A stretch of 5,667 nt of DNA from Frankiaceae bacterium (GTDB lineage: Bacteria > Actinomycetota > Actinomycetes > JAFAQI01). The number at the start of each line of letters is the position of its first letter. The first letter of the stretch is position 1. The translations under genes and the position numbers were made by a program. Below the pieces are notes generated by a model. The model searched no databases. It was not told where the DNA came from and was given only the letters and a program-made list of their open reading frames with translations. This document shows, in pieces, positions 1 to 5,667 of this stretch. The stretch covers positions 1 through 5,667 of the forward strand of contig JAVEEE010000369.1 in the NCBI GenBank assembly GCA_030840615.1. The letters run 5' to 3'.

Positions 1-1107
1 GCCGGGCGACTCGTGGGTGCCGGCAAACCACGAGCCGATCATCACGTTGGAGGCGCCGGCAGCCAGCGCCAACGCGACGTCGCGCGGGTGCCGCACGCCT
101 CCGTCGGCCCAGACGTGACGTCCGAGCCGGGCCGCCTCCGTGGAGCATTCGAGCACCGCTGAGAACTGTGGCCGGCCGACGCCGGTCATCATCCGCGTCG
201 TACACATCGCGCCCGGCCCCACACCGACCTTCACGATGTCGGCGCCGGCGTCGATGAGGTCGCGCACCCCCTCGGCCGACACGACGTTGCCGGCGACCAC
301 CGGAACCGCCGGGTCGAGCTTGCGCACCAGTTGCAGAGCTTCCAACATCCGTTCCTGGTGGCCGTGTGCCGTGTCGACGACGAGGACGTCGATGCCCGCC
401 GCGAGGAGTGCCTCGGCTCGGCCCGCGACATCACCGTTGACGCCGACGGCTGCGGCGACGCGCAGCCGCCCGTCGGTGCCGAGCGCCGGTGCGTAGAGGG
501 TGGCCCGCAGCGACGCAACCCGGGTCAGCATCCCGACCAGCCGGCCGGTGCCGTCGACGACGGGCGCCAGGCGATGACGACCTTCGTGCAACCGGTCGAA
601 CGCCTGCCGCGGGTCCACGGAGTCGGCAAGCGTGAGCAGGTCGCTGGACATGACCCGGTGCAGCTGGGCGAAGCGGTCGACGCCGATGCAGTCAGCTTCG
701 GTGACGACACCGACCGGCCGGTCGGAGTCGACGACAACGATCGCCCCGTGTGCGCGTTTGGGCAACAGGTTGAGTGCTTCACCAACCGTGTCGGTCGGGC
801 CCATCGTCAGGGGGGTGTCGTGAATGAGATGCCGGCTCTTCACGAACGACACCACGTCAGTGACGACGTCGAGCGGGATGTCCTGCGGGATCACCGCGAG
901 TCCGCCGCGGCGGGCCAGCGTCTCCGCCATCCGACGGCCGGACACCGCCGTCATGTTCGCCGCAACGATCGGGATCGTCGTGCCGCTTCCATCGACGGTG
1001 CTGAGGTCGACGTCGAGGCGCGAAGCCACGTCGGACCTCGACGGCACCATGAAGACGTCGTCGTAAGTCAGGTCCCAGCTCGGCGCGGAGCCGTTGATGA
1101 ACCTCAC
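1..1107 (-). CDS. guaB1: GuaB1-type GMP reductase / IMP dehydrogenase-related protein with CBS pair (3' end missing)
   Basis: The 369 visible codons encode an IMPDH/GMP reductase-family TIM barrel with an inserted CBS pair. The barrel runs through about residues 1-95 and resumes near 212; the CBS pair lies at about 96-210. Key motifs are VVDTAHGH (243-250), the active-site loop GVGPGAMCTTRMMTGVG (295-311) with catalytic Cys302, and ADGGVRHP (334-341). The loop reads GAMCTTRMM, as I recall for actinobacterial GuaB1, where IMP dehydrogenase usually has GSICTTRMV. The Mycobacterium smegmatis GuaB1 has been characterised as a CBS-containing GMP reductase (GMP + NADPH to IMP + ammonia), so GMP recycling to IMP is the likely role. 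Family length is about 478 residues, so roughly 110 C-terminal residues lie beyond the edge. The GTG start is fixed by an in-frame TAG five codons upstream with no other start between them, and VRFINGSAPS matches the usual MRF(L)xG beginning. There is no Shine-Dalgarno sequence. Only assignment as reductase rather than dehydrogenase rests on homology. Confidence 0.94.
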   Translation of the reverse strand, partial: MRFINGSAPSWDLTYDDVFMVPSRSDVASRLDVDLSTVDGSGTTIPIVAANMTAVSGRRMAETLARRGGLAVIPQDIPLDVVTDVVSFVKSRHLIHDTPLTMGPTDTVGEALNLLPKRAHGAIVVVDSDRPVGVVTEADCIGVDRFAQLHRVMSSDLLTLADSVDPRQAFDRLHEGRHRLAPVVDGTGRLVGMLTRVASLRATLYAPALGTDGRLRVAAAVGVNGDVAGRAEALLAAGIDVLVVDTAHGHQERMLEALQLVRKLDPAVPVVAGNVVSAEGVRDLIDAGADIVKVGVGPGAMCTTRMMTGVGRPQFSAVLECSTEAARLGRHVWADGGVRHPRDVALALAAGASNVMIGSWFAGTHESPG

Positions 1108-1116
1108 GAGGAAACG

Positions 1117-1122
1117 AGTCTA
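1117..1122 (-). promoter_or_regulatory. Candidate -10 element for guaB1 (leaderless start)
   Basis: On the minus strand the hexamer TAGACT fits the actinobacterial TAnnnT -10 pattern and ends 9 nt before the guaB1 GTG. The bases immediately before the GTG are a pyrimidine run (TTTCCTC), so the first nearby purine available as +1 is the G of the start codon. No ribosome binding sequence is present. Together this suggests a leaderless transcript. The 9-nt spacing is at the long end, and no good TTGACA-like -35 is visible at 16-18 nt spacing, so this remains a candidate. Confidence 0.4.
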
Positions 1123-1123
1123 C

Positions 1124-1162
1124 GGTTCAGATTCGGGGTTCAGATTCGGGGCGCAGATTCGC
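1124..1162. repeat. Three tandem 13-bp direct repeats upstream of guaB1
   Basis: Positions 1124-1136 and 1137-1149 are identical copies of GGTTCAGATTCGG, followed at once by a degenerate third copy GGCGCAGATTCGC at 1150-1162, which shares CAGATTCG. The array fills about half of the 84-nt gap between the 111-residue ORF and guaB1. If transcription begins at the guaB1 GTG, the array spans about -17 to -55, over the expected -35 region. It is flanked by a 6-bp inverted repeat, CGAGTC (1115-1120) and GACTCG (1176-1181). An operator or activator site is possible; so is a slippage-generated minisatellite without function. Confidence 0.85.
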
Positions 1163-1191
1163 AGCGCAAGACGGCGACTCGAAACGCAGGC

Positions 1192-1527
1192 TCAGAAAGG
1201 TCGCCAGCCGCCGGCCGGCGCGAGGGCCGTGCCATCGCGATGCTGGTGCTCGTCGCGCGCGACCACCTCGATCGCCACGATCCCCCACGGTGGCAGTTGC
1301 GCCGACTCGCGGTGCTCGAACCACACGCGCAGGGCAAGGGCGCAGGCGTCGGCGCAGTCGTGCGCCTCTTCCCAGTAGCGCAGCTCCGCGCGCTCCCGGC
1401 CGTAGCGGCCCGACAGGAAGAAGGGCCGCTCCAACGACAACCGTTCCAGAGCGGCCAGGACCTCTTCGGCGTCCTGGGCCTCCCCCCCAACGGTGAGGGT
1501 GACATGCCACAAGCCCGACGCGGCCAT
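1192..1527 (-). CDS. Small conserved-looking protein of unknown function (111 aa)
   Basis: I cannot name this gene. The start is well supported: GGGGGAGGG lies about 7 nt before the ATG, and the ORF begins 33 nt after the proB stop on the same strand, so it is probably co-transcribed with proB. The pattern looks like beta-alpha-beta-beta-alpha-beta: strand WHVTLTV (7-13), helix about 19-34, strands about 35-42 and 45-52 ending in RYW, helix about 57-75, strand GIVAIEVV (82-89), then a short tail ending GGWRPF. This would suit a ferredoxin-like or ACT-like fold, which is an inference from residue pattern only. There is no signal peptide, membrane segment or cysteine metal motif. The regular hydrophobic pattern and the distinctive RPFFLSGRY and RYWEEA segments argue for a real protein. 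From memory, similar short proteins occur in other actinobacteria, but I could not check this. Confidence 0.75.
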   Translation of the reverse strand: MAASGLWHVTLTVGGEAQDAEEVLAALERLSLERPFFLSGRYGRERAELRYWEEAHDCADACALALRVWFEHRESAQLPPWGIVAIEVVARDEHQHRDGTALAPAGGWRPF

Positions 1528-1560
1528 GTGGCGCCCTCCCCCGAGTCGCTCGTCCGCCGG

Positions 1561-2694
1561 CTAATGCCTCAGGACAACGAGGTCGTCGCGGTGGACGACC
1601 TCGCGGTGATAACCCGCGCCCAGCGTCGCCGTCAGGTCATGGGTTGAGCGACCGAGCAGCGCGGGAAGTTCCGTTGCGTCGTAGTTGACCAGTCCGCGCG
1701 CCACGGCGTGGCCGTTTTCGTCGATCAGCTCGACCGGATCGCCGGCGGAGAAATCACCCTCAACCGCGACAACCCCGGCAGGAAGCAGTGACATTCGGCG
1801 TTCGACGACCGCCCGAACCGCACCGGCGTCGAGGCTGAGACGGCCGTGCGGAGTGGTGGCGTGCGCCAACCACAACAGCCGGGCGGGTGCGCGTCGCCCG
1901 GTGGGATGGAAGCAGGTGCCCACGTCGGCACCGGCGAGTGCCGCCTCGGCGTCGCGGGCGTTCGCGAGCAAGGTCGGGACGCCGGCCCCCGCCGCGATTC
2001 GAGCGGCGGCGAGCTTCGTCGCCATGCCACCGCTGCCCACCCCTGCACCACCGCTGCGACCGAGCCGCACGTGCGCGACGTCGTCGTCGCTGCGTACGTC
2101 GGCGATGCGTTGCGTCTTCGGGTCGCCGGCTCGCGCCCGGGCGGGGTCCGCTTCGTAAACAGCATCGACATCGGACAGCAGCACGAGCGCGTCGGCGCGC
2201 ACCAGATGGGTGACGAGCGCCGCGAGCCGGTCGTTGTCACCGAACCTGATCTCCTCGGTGGCCACGGTGTCGTTCTCGTTGACGATCGGTACGACGGCGA
2301 GCGAGAGCAACCGCTCGAACGTCCGCTGCGCATTGCGGTAGTGCGCCCGCCGTACGACGTCGTCGGCAGTCAGCAGCACCTGACCAACGGTGTGCCCGTG
2401 GCTTCCGAAAGCCGCCGTGTAGCGAGCAATCAGCAGCCCCTGCCCGACACTCGCCGCGGCCTGCTGCGTCGCCAGGTCACGGGGCCGGCGGGCGAGGCCG
2501 AGCGGGCGCAGCCCCGCGGCGATGGCGCCGGAGGACACGAGCACCACCTGCGTCCCCGCTGACGCGCGGCCAGCAAGGGCCGCGACGAGCGCGTCGACGG
2601 CCGCGTCGTCGACGCCTCCGGAGGGGCTGGCCAAAGACGACGAGCCGACCTTGACGACGAGCCGCTTGGCCGAAGCGACGACGTCGCGGCTCAT
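1561..2694 (-). CDS. proB: Glutamate 5-kinase with C-terminal PUA domain
   Basis: Cytoplasmic enzyme of proline biosynthesis that phosphorylates L-glutamate with ATP to gamma-glutamyl phosphate, which ProA then reduces. The 377 residues match the usual length of about 370. The amino-acid kinase domain (about 8-265) shows VVKVGSS (13-19) for phosphate binding, VSSGAIAAG (53-61), VPIVNENDTV (135-144), FGDNDRLAALV (151-161) for glutamate and metal binding, and GVGSGGMATK (218-227) with the nucleotide-site lysine. A PUA domain occupies about 283-372. All core motifs are intact. The ATG overlaps the obg TGA in an ATGA junction, implying translational coupling, and GAGGAC lies just upstream within the obg end. 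Feedback inhibition by proline is typical of the family. No proA is seen next to it; the next gene downstream is the 111-residue unknown. Confidence 0.98.
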   Translation of the reverse strand: MSRDVVASAKRLVVKVGSSSLASPSGGVDDAAVDALVAALAGRASAGTQVVLVSSGAIAAGLRPLGLARRPRDLATQQAAASVGQGLLIARYTAAFGSHGHTVGQVLLTADDVVRRAHYRNAQRTFERLLSLAVVPIVNENDTVATEEIRFGDNDRLAALVTHLVRADALVLLSDVDAVYEADPARARAGDPKTQRIADVRSDDDVAHVRLGRSGGAGVGSGGMATKLAAARIAAGAGVPTLLANARDAEAALAGADVGTCFHPTGRRAPARLLWLAHATTPHGRLSLDAGAVRAVVERRMSLLPAGVVAVEGDFSAGDPVELIDENGHAVARGLVNYDATELPALLGRSTHDLTATLGAGYHREVVHRDDLVVLRH

Positions 2695-4169
2695 CCGCCG
2701 TCCTCGTGCGGCGGGCTCGGGGTCGCCCAGTCGGACTCGGTCTCCTCGTCGTACGCCGAGCGGCGGGTCTTGCGGTCGGCCTTCCGACGGTCGGCGCCGA
2801 TCCGGGTCGAGAGGTCGAGCCGTTCGTCGGTGCCGCGGCCACCGAGTGGGACCGCAAGGGGCTGGGCGCTCGCGCGCAGCGTCGGCATCCAGTCGAACGT
2901 CACGTCACCGATCGTGACCTCGGCACCTGCCTGAGCCCCGAGGTCGGCCAGCGCGTCTTCGACGCCGAGCCGGGCGAGACGATCGGCCAGGTAGCCCACA
3001 GCCTCGTCGTTGCCGAAATCGGTCTGCAACACCCAGCGCCGGGGGCGGTCTCCGTGCACGACGAACGCCTGGTCGCCGGCCTGCTCGACGGTGAAGGCAA
3101 CCTCCCTGACCGGAGCCGGGCGGAGCACGATGCGGGTCGGCTCCGCCGGTCCGGCGGCCGTCCGCGCGGCGGCTACGCGTTCGGCCATGCCGAACGACAG
3201 CTCGCGCAGGCCCGCATGGGTCGCCGCAGAGATCGGGAACACCGTCCAGCCGAACCTCTCCGCGACGTCCGCGGCGACCAGCTCGGCAAGGTCCTTCGCG
3301 TCGGGCACGTCGACCTTGTTGAGCGCCACCAAGCGGGGACGGTCGAGCAACCCGCCGTAAGCCGCCAGCTCCGCCTCGATCGTCTCCAGGTCGCTCACCG
3401 GGTCGCGACCGGGCTCGAGCGTCGCGCAGTCGACGACGTGGACGAGCACCGAGCAGCGCTCCACATGGCGGAGGAACTCCAGCCCCAGGCCGCGGCCGTC
3501 AGACGCGCCCGGCACGAGCCCGGGAACGTCGGCAACGGTGAAGACCGTCTCGCCCGCCTCGACCACACCGAGGTTGGGCACGAGCGTCGTGAAGGGGTAG
3601 TCGGCGATCTTCGGCTTGGCCGCGGACATCGCGGCGATGAGCGACGACTTGCCGGCGTTGGGAAAGCCGACCAGAGCGACATCGGCGACCGTCTTCAGCT
3701 CGAGCACGACGTCACGGCTCTGTCCCGGCTCACCGAGGAGGGCGAAGCCAGGCGCCTTACGCCGGGCCGACGCCAGGGCTGCGTTGCCCAGGCCGCCCCG
3801 GCCGCCACGCGCTGCGGCGTAGGAGGATCCGACGCCGACGAGGTCGACCAGAACGGCACCGCTCTCGGCGTCGCGCACCATCGTGCCGTCGGGCACCGGG
3901 ACCACGACATCGCTGCCGTTGGCACCGGCACGCATGGAGCCTTGACCGGGTGTGCCGCTGCCCGCTTTCTGGTGCGGGTGCCGGTGCAGGTCGAGCAACG
4001 TCGTCACACCCGGATCGACGACGAGCAGCACGTCACCGCCGTTGCCGCCGTTGCCGCCGTCGGGACCACCGAGCGGCTTGAACTTCTCCCGCCGGACCGA
4101 CGTGCAGCCGTTGCCACCGTTGCCGCCGGAGACGTGCAAGACGGCCCGGTCGACGAAGGTCGCGGCCAT
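2691..4169 (-). CDS. obg: Obg-family ribosome-assembly GTPase
   Basis: Essential-type GTPase that binds the 50S subunit in late assembly and links growth to GTP/ppGpp status. The 492 residues contain three domains. The glycine-rich Obg fold (about 3-158) has GGNGGNGC and GGPDGGNGGNGGD at 15-22 and 34-46. The G domain (about 160-335) has G1 GFPNAGKSS (168-176), G2 in YPFTT (191-195), G3 DVPG (214-217), G4 NKVD (284-287) and G5 SAA (314-316). An OCT domain (about 345-430) follows, ending near GDVTFDWMP. Beyond that is a tail of about 60 residues, basic (RRKADRKTRR, 461-470) then acidic and Pro-rich, as in longer actinobacterial Obg proteins. MAATFVDR is the conserved N-terminus, so the ATG is firm. 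No clear Shine-Dalgarno precedes it; a CCGGA/TCCGG palindrome sits there instead. The 3' end overlaps proB by 4 nt. Confidence 0.99.
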   Translation of the reverse strand: MAATFVDRAVLHVSGGNGGNGCTSVRREKFKPLGGPDGGNGGNGGDVLLVVDPGVTTLLDLHRHPHQKAGSGTPGQGSMRAGANGSDVVVPVPDGTMVRDAESGAVLVDLVGVGSSYAAARGGRGGLGNAALASARRKAPGFALLGEPGQSRDVVLELKTVADVALVGFPNAGKSSLIAAMSAAKPKIADYPFTTLVPNLGVVEAGETVFTVADVPGLVPGASDGRGLGLEFLRHVERCSVLVHVVDCATLEPGRDPVSDLETIEAELAAYGGLLDRPRLVALNKVDVPDAKDLAELVAADVAERFGWTVFPISAATHAGLRELSFGMAERVAAARTAAGPAEPTRIVLRPAPVREVAFTVEQAGDQAFVVHGDRPRRWVLQTDFGNDEAVGYLADRLARLGVEDALADLGAQAGAEVTIGDVTFDWMPTLRASAQPLAVPLGGRGTDERLDLSTRIGADRRKADRKTRRSAYDEETESDWATPSPPHEDGG

Positions 4170-4219
4170 GCCCGGAAGTCCGGCGGAGAGGTCGGTCGAG
4201 TGTCGAGATGCCCGGCCGC

Positions 4220-4486
4220 CTAAGCGGTCGGCACCTCGACCGGGAGGACGGAGACGACTCGACGACCGCGCCGGCTGCCGAAGGTCACCGCACCGGACGC
4301 CGTGGCGAACAGCGTGTCGTCGCCACCGCGGCCGACATTGTCGCCCGGGTGGAAGTGGGTTCCGCGCTGCCGGACCAGGATCTCGCCGGCCTTCACGACC
4401 TGGCCGCCGAACCGCTTGACCCCGAGCCGCTGCGCATTGGAGTCACGACCGTTGCGGGAGGAGGAGGCGCCCTTCTTGTGAGCCAT
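4220..4486 (-). CDS. rpmA: 50S ribosomal protein bL27
   Basis: Component of the large ribosomal subunit whose flexible N-terminus reaches toward the peptidyl-transferase centre. The 88 residues are the normal size. The sequence opens MAHKKGASSS and continues with the family signatures RNGRDSNAQRLGVKRFGG (11-28) and RQRGTHFHPGDNVGRGGDDTLF (39-60). The mature-type N-terminus is encoded directly, with no cleavable extension of the kind found in Firmicutes. It starts 7 nt after the rplU stop, so the two ribosomal genes are certainly one transcript; the ribosome binding signal is weak (AGTAGG overlapping the rplU stop), suggesting reinitiation or coupling. obg follows after 50 nt. Confidence 0.99.
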   Translation of the reverse strand: MAHKKGASSSRNGRDSNAQRLGVKRFGGQVVKAGEILVRQRGTHFHPGDNVGRGGDDTLFATASGAVTFGSRRGRRVVSVLPVEVPTA

Positions 4487-4493
4487 CGGGGGC

Positions 4494-4811
4494 CTACTTT
4501 CCGGTCTCGATGCCGGTGACCCGCAGCGTGGTCAGCTTCGAACGGTGGCCCTGCCGCTTGTGGTAACCGGTCTTGTTGCGGAACTTGTGGATCACGATCT
4601 TGGGACCCTTGCCGTGGTCGACCACCTCGGCCGTGATGCGCGCGCTGCCGAGCGCCGCGGCGTCGGTCGTGACCGCGCCGCCGTCATCGACGAGAAGGAC
4701 GGCTGGCAGCGTCACCGACTCACCGGGTGCTGCGGTCACGCGGTCGACCTCCAGCGTGTCGCCGACGGCGACCTTGTGCTGGTGGCCGCCGGTGCGAACG
4801 ATCGCGTACAC
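4494..4811 (-). CDS. rplU: 50S ribosomal protein bL21
   Basis: Structural protein of the large subunit that binds 23S rRNA. The 105 residues equal the family's usual length (about 100-105). It begins YAIVRTGGHQHKV after the initiator and carries the C-terminal bL21 signature, KIVIHKFRNKTGYHK (71-85) then RQGHRSKLTTLRVTGI (86-101). I chose the GTG at 4809-4811 because the homologous N-terminus starts exactly there and a strong GAGGAG (4819-4824) lies 7 nt upstream. An upstream in-frame ATG at 4883 would add 24 residues unlike any bL21. It is the first gene of the rplU-rpmA-obg-proB group; RNase E/G lies upstream on the same strand but is separated by 345 nt with an opposing ORF, so a promoter between 4812 and 4930 is likely, though I see no convincing -35/-10 pair. 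Confidence 0.98.
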   Translation of the reverse strand: MYAIVRTGGHQHKVAVGDTLEVDRVTAAPGESVTLPAVLLVDDGGAVTTDAAALGSARITAEVVDHGKGPKIVIHKFRNKTGYHKRQGHRSKLTTLRVTGIETGK

Positions 4812-4855
4812 GGAACGGCTCCTCGAGACAGTCTTCTCACGGGTTCCGGACGAGG
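4811..4855 (-). promoter_or_regulatory. Possible pseudoknot over the rplU ribosome binding site
   Basis: Reading the minus strand 5' to 3', two short complementary pairs interlock. CCTCG (4855-4851) can pair with CGAGG (4825-4821), and CGGAAC (4848-4843) can pair with GTTCCG (4816-4811). The order is stem 1 (5'), 2 nt, stem 2 (5'), 17 nt, stem 1 (3'), 4 nt, stem 2 (3'), which is the H-type pseudoknot arrangement. The CGAGG strand contains most of the GAGGAG Shine-Dalgarno and the GTTCCG strand ends on the first G of the GTG start. Such a fold could gate bL21 translation. The stems are only 5 and 6 bp in G/C-rich DNA, so chance is a serious alternative. Confidence 0.25.
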
Positions 4856-4930
4856 CTACCGGATCATCGCCCGCATGAGCCAACCTTGCTGCCCCGGTTG
4901 AACTATTCGGACAAATGACTCGTTTGAGCC

Positions 4931-5143
4931 ATGGTCGTCAGCGCCCCACCGGCCGATCCTGGAGGGGTGCAGGCAGAGGACCTCGACGACATCGTCCAGC
5001 GGCTCGCTGTGGCCCGGTATGCACTCGAGGCCGACGACGCGGCGACAGCGACGGCCGCGATCGAGGCCGCGCTGGACGTGGCCCGTCGCCTGATGAGCAC
5101 CGGCGCCGGAGCCGACTTCGTTCGATCCCGCCCCGCCGTCTGA
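4931..5143 (+). CDS. Small hypothetical protein (70 aa), opposite strand
   Basis: I do not recognise this protein. It is the only plausible plus-strand gene: it lies in the 345-nt gap between RNase E/G and rplU, so it is not a shadow of a longer gene, and most of its third codon positions are G or C. After a Pro-rich start, residues about 16-34 and 36-56 form two amphipathic helices (DDIVQRLAVARYALEADD, then AATATAAIEAALDVARRLM), suggesting a small helical hairpin, followed by an unstructured tail. It ends 13 nt from the stop of the convergent RNase E/G gene. No Shine-Dalgarno precedes the ATG. A GTG at 4967 has GGAGG only 1 nt before it, too close to be convincing, and would give 58 residues. 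In Mycobacterium tuberculosis an unrelated plus-strand gene (dctA, Rv2443) sits at the same place between rne and rplU. Confidence 0.5.
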   Translation: MVVSAPPADPGGVQAEDLDDIVQRLAVARYALEADDAATATAAIEAALDVARRLMSTGAGADFVRSRPAV

Positions 5144-5156
5144 CCGGCTGCTCTCG

Positions 5157-5667
5157 TCAGGCGATGCTTCCGGCCGGCGCCTCGGTGGCTCCGGTAGCCC
5201 CTACGTCGCTACCTGCGGGCGTCTCTGCGCCATTGCCCGCTTCGGTGTTGCTCCCACCGCGGCCACGGCCGCCACGCGAACGACGCTTCGGCCGGTCGCT
5301 GCCCTCAGCGGCAGCCGCCTCGGTCGGCGCCCCAGCCTCCGCGTCACCGTCGCCTGGCGCGGCCGGCAACGCCTTGGCCCCGACCGGCGGCCGCGGCTTC
5401 GGCGGGCGCTTGCTCGCGACCGGGTCGTGCGTGATGACGATGCCGCGGCCCCCGCACTCCTTGCACGGCTCGCTGAACACCTCGATGAGCCCCTGCCCGA
5501 CCCGCTTGCGGGTCATCTGCACGAGCCCGAGCGAGGTGACCTCGGCGACCTGATGGCGGGTGCGGTCGCGACCGAGACACTCCATCATCCGGCGCAGCAC
5601 CAGGTCGCGGTTGCTCTCGAGCACCATGTCGATGAAGTCGATGACGATGATGCCGCCGAGGTCGCGC
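5157..5667 (-). CDS. rne: RNase E/G family endoribonuclease, C-terminal part (5' end missing)
   Basis: Single-strand-specific endoribonuclease that initiates mRNA decay and matures rRNA and tRNA. The 169 visible residues begin inside the DNase I-like catalytic region at RDLGGIIVIDFIDM; the first Asp of DFID (codon 5637-5639) aligns with E. coli RNase E Asp346, one of the two magnesium-binding aspartates. Then come TSLGLVQMTRKR and CKECGGRG, whose two cysteines (codons 5463-5465 and 5454-5456) match the zinc-link CPRC of E. coli RNase E. After this is a tail of about 95 residues rich in Pro, Ala, Gly and Arg, with basic patches KRPPKPRPP and RPKRRSRGGRGRGG, probably disordered and RNA-binding. 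The protein therefore lacks the long C-terminal scaffold of E. coli RNase E; actinobacterial enzymes often have an N-terminal extension instead, which is outside the window. The family is certain; the choice of rne over rng is from gene order and the tail. Confidence 0.94.
   Translation of the reverse strand, partial: RDLGGIIVIDFIDMVLESNRDLVLRRMMECLGRDRTRHQVAEVTSLGLVQMTRKRVGQGLIEVFSEPCKECGGRGIVITHDPVASKRPPKPRPPVGAKALPAAPGDGDAEAGAPTEAAAAEGSDRPKRRSRGGRGRGGSNTEAGNGAETPAGSDVGATGATEAPAGSIA

Noticed and set aside
1127..1510. Alternative minus-strand frames over the 111-residue gene (1127-1510 and 1140-1505)
   Set aside because: Their products are Arg/Gly/Pro-rich and lack a ribosome binding site, while the 1192-1527 frame has both a strong site and an ordered hydrophobic pattern.
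331..1647. Long plus-strand ORF of 438 codons
   Set aside because: It runs antisense through guaB1, the 111-residue gene and the end of proB. Its protein is Arg/His/Asp-rich with no recognisable motif; long open antisense frames are expected in high-GC coding DNA.
4037..4130. Repeated GCCGCCGTT-like triplet runs inside obg
   Set aside because: They encode the conserved GGNGGNGG glycine repeats of the Obg fold, so protein constraint explains them.
2706..4223. Long plus-strand ORF of 505 codons
   Set aside because: It is fully antisense to obg, whose domains and motifs are unmistakable. The translated product has no family features.
4812..4883. Longer rplU reading frame starting at an ATG at 4883
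   Set aside because: The extra 24 residues do not resemble bL21 and contain the GAGGAG ribosome binding site of the downstream GTG, which gives the normal protein.
4903..5100. Minus-strand ORF of 65 codons opposite the small plus-strand gene
   Set aside because: Ala/Ser-rich low-complexity product typical of an antisense shadow; the plus-strand frame has better codon bias and helix pattern.
5140..5160. Inverted repeat CTGAC/GTCAG between the convergent stops as a terminator
   Set aside because: Only 5 bp with an 11-nt loop and no T run on either strand; not convincing as an intrinsic terminator.

Overview
This is high-GC DNA with strong G/C preference at third codon positions. The gene order is actinobacterial: RNase E/G, then bL21-bL27-Obg-ProB, with a CBS-containing GuaB1 nearby. 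The exact genus cannot be read from the window. The wording of the proteins suggests a soil-type actinomycete outside Mycobacterium, but this is a weak inference. No rRNA, tRNA, CRISPR array, insertion sequence or phage gene is visible.

Layout in transcription order, mostly on the minus strand from high to low coordinates. (1) 5157-5667: C-terminal part of an RNase E/G gene, cut by the window edge. (2) 4931-5143: a small plus-strand ORF of 70 codons, convergent with RNase E/G and divergent from rplU. (3) 4494-4811 rplU, 4220-4486 rpmA, 2691-4169 obg and 1561-2694 proB form a tight cluster; the gaps are 7 nt, 50 nt and a 4-nt ATGA overlap. (4) 1192-1527: a 111-residue protein of unknown function, 33 nt after proB. 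(5) An 84-nt gap carrying three tandem 13-bp repeats and a candidate promoter. (6) 1-1107: guaB1, a GMP reductase-type enzyme whose 3' end is off the window.

The genes link RNA turnover (RNase E/G), 50S ribosome structure (bL21, bL27), GTP-dependent 50S assembly and growth control (Obg), the first step of proline synthesis (ProB) and guanine nucleotide interconversion (GuaB1). This is core housekeeping DNA, and I see no evidence of a defence system or other accessory system. The items most worth a second look are the 13-bp repeat array at an apparently leaderless guaB1 start, a possible pseudoknot over the rplU ribosome binding site, and the two small unassigned proteins.
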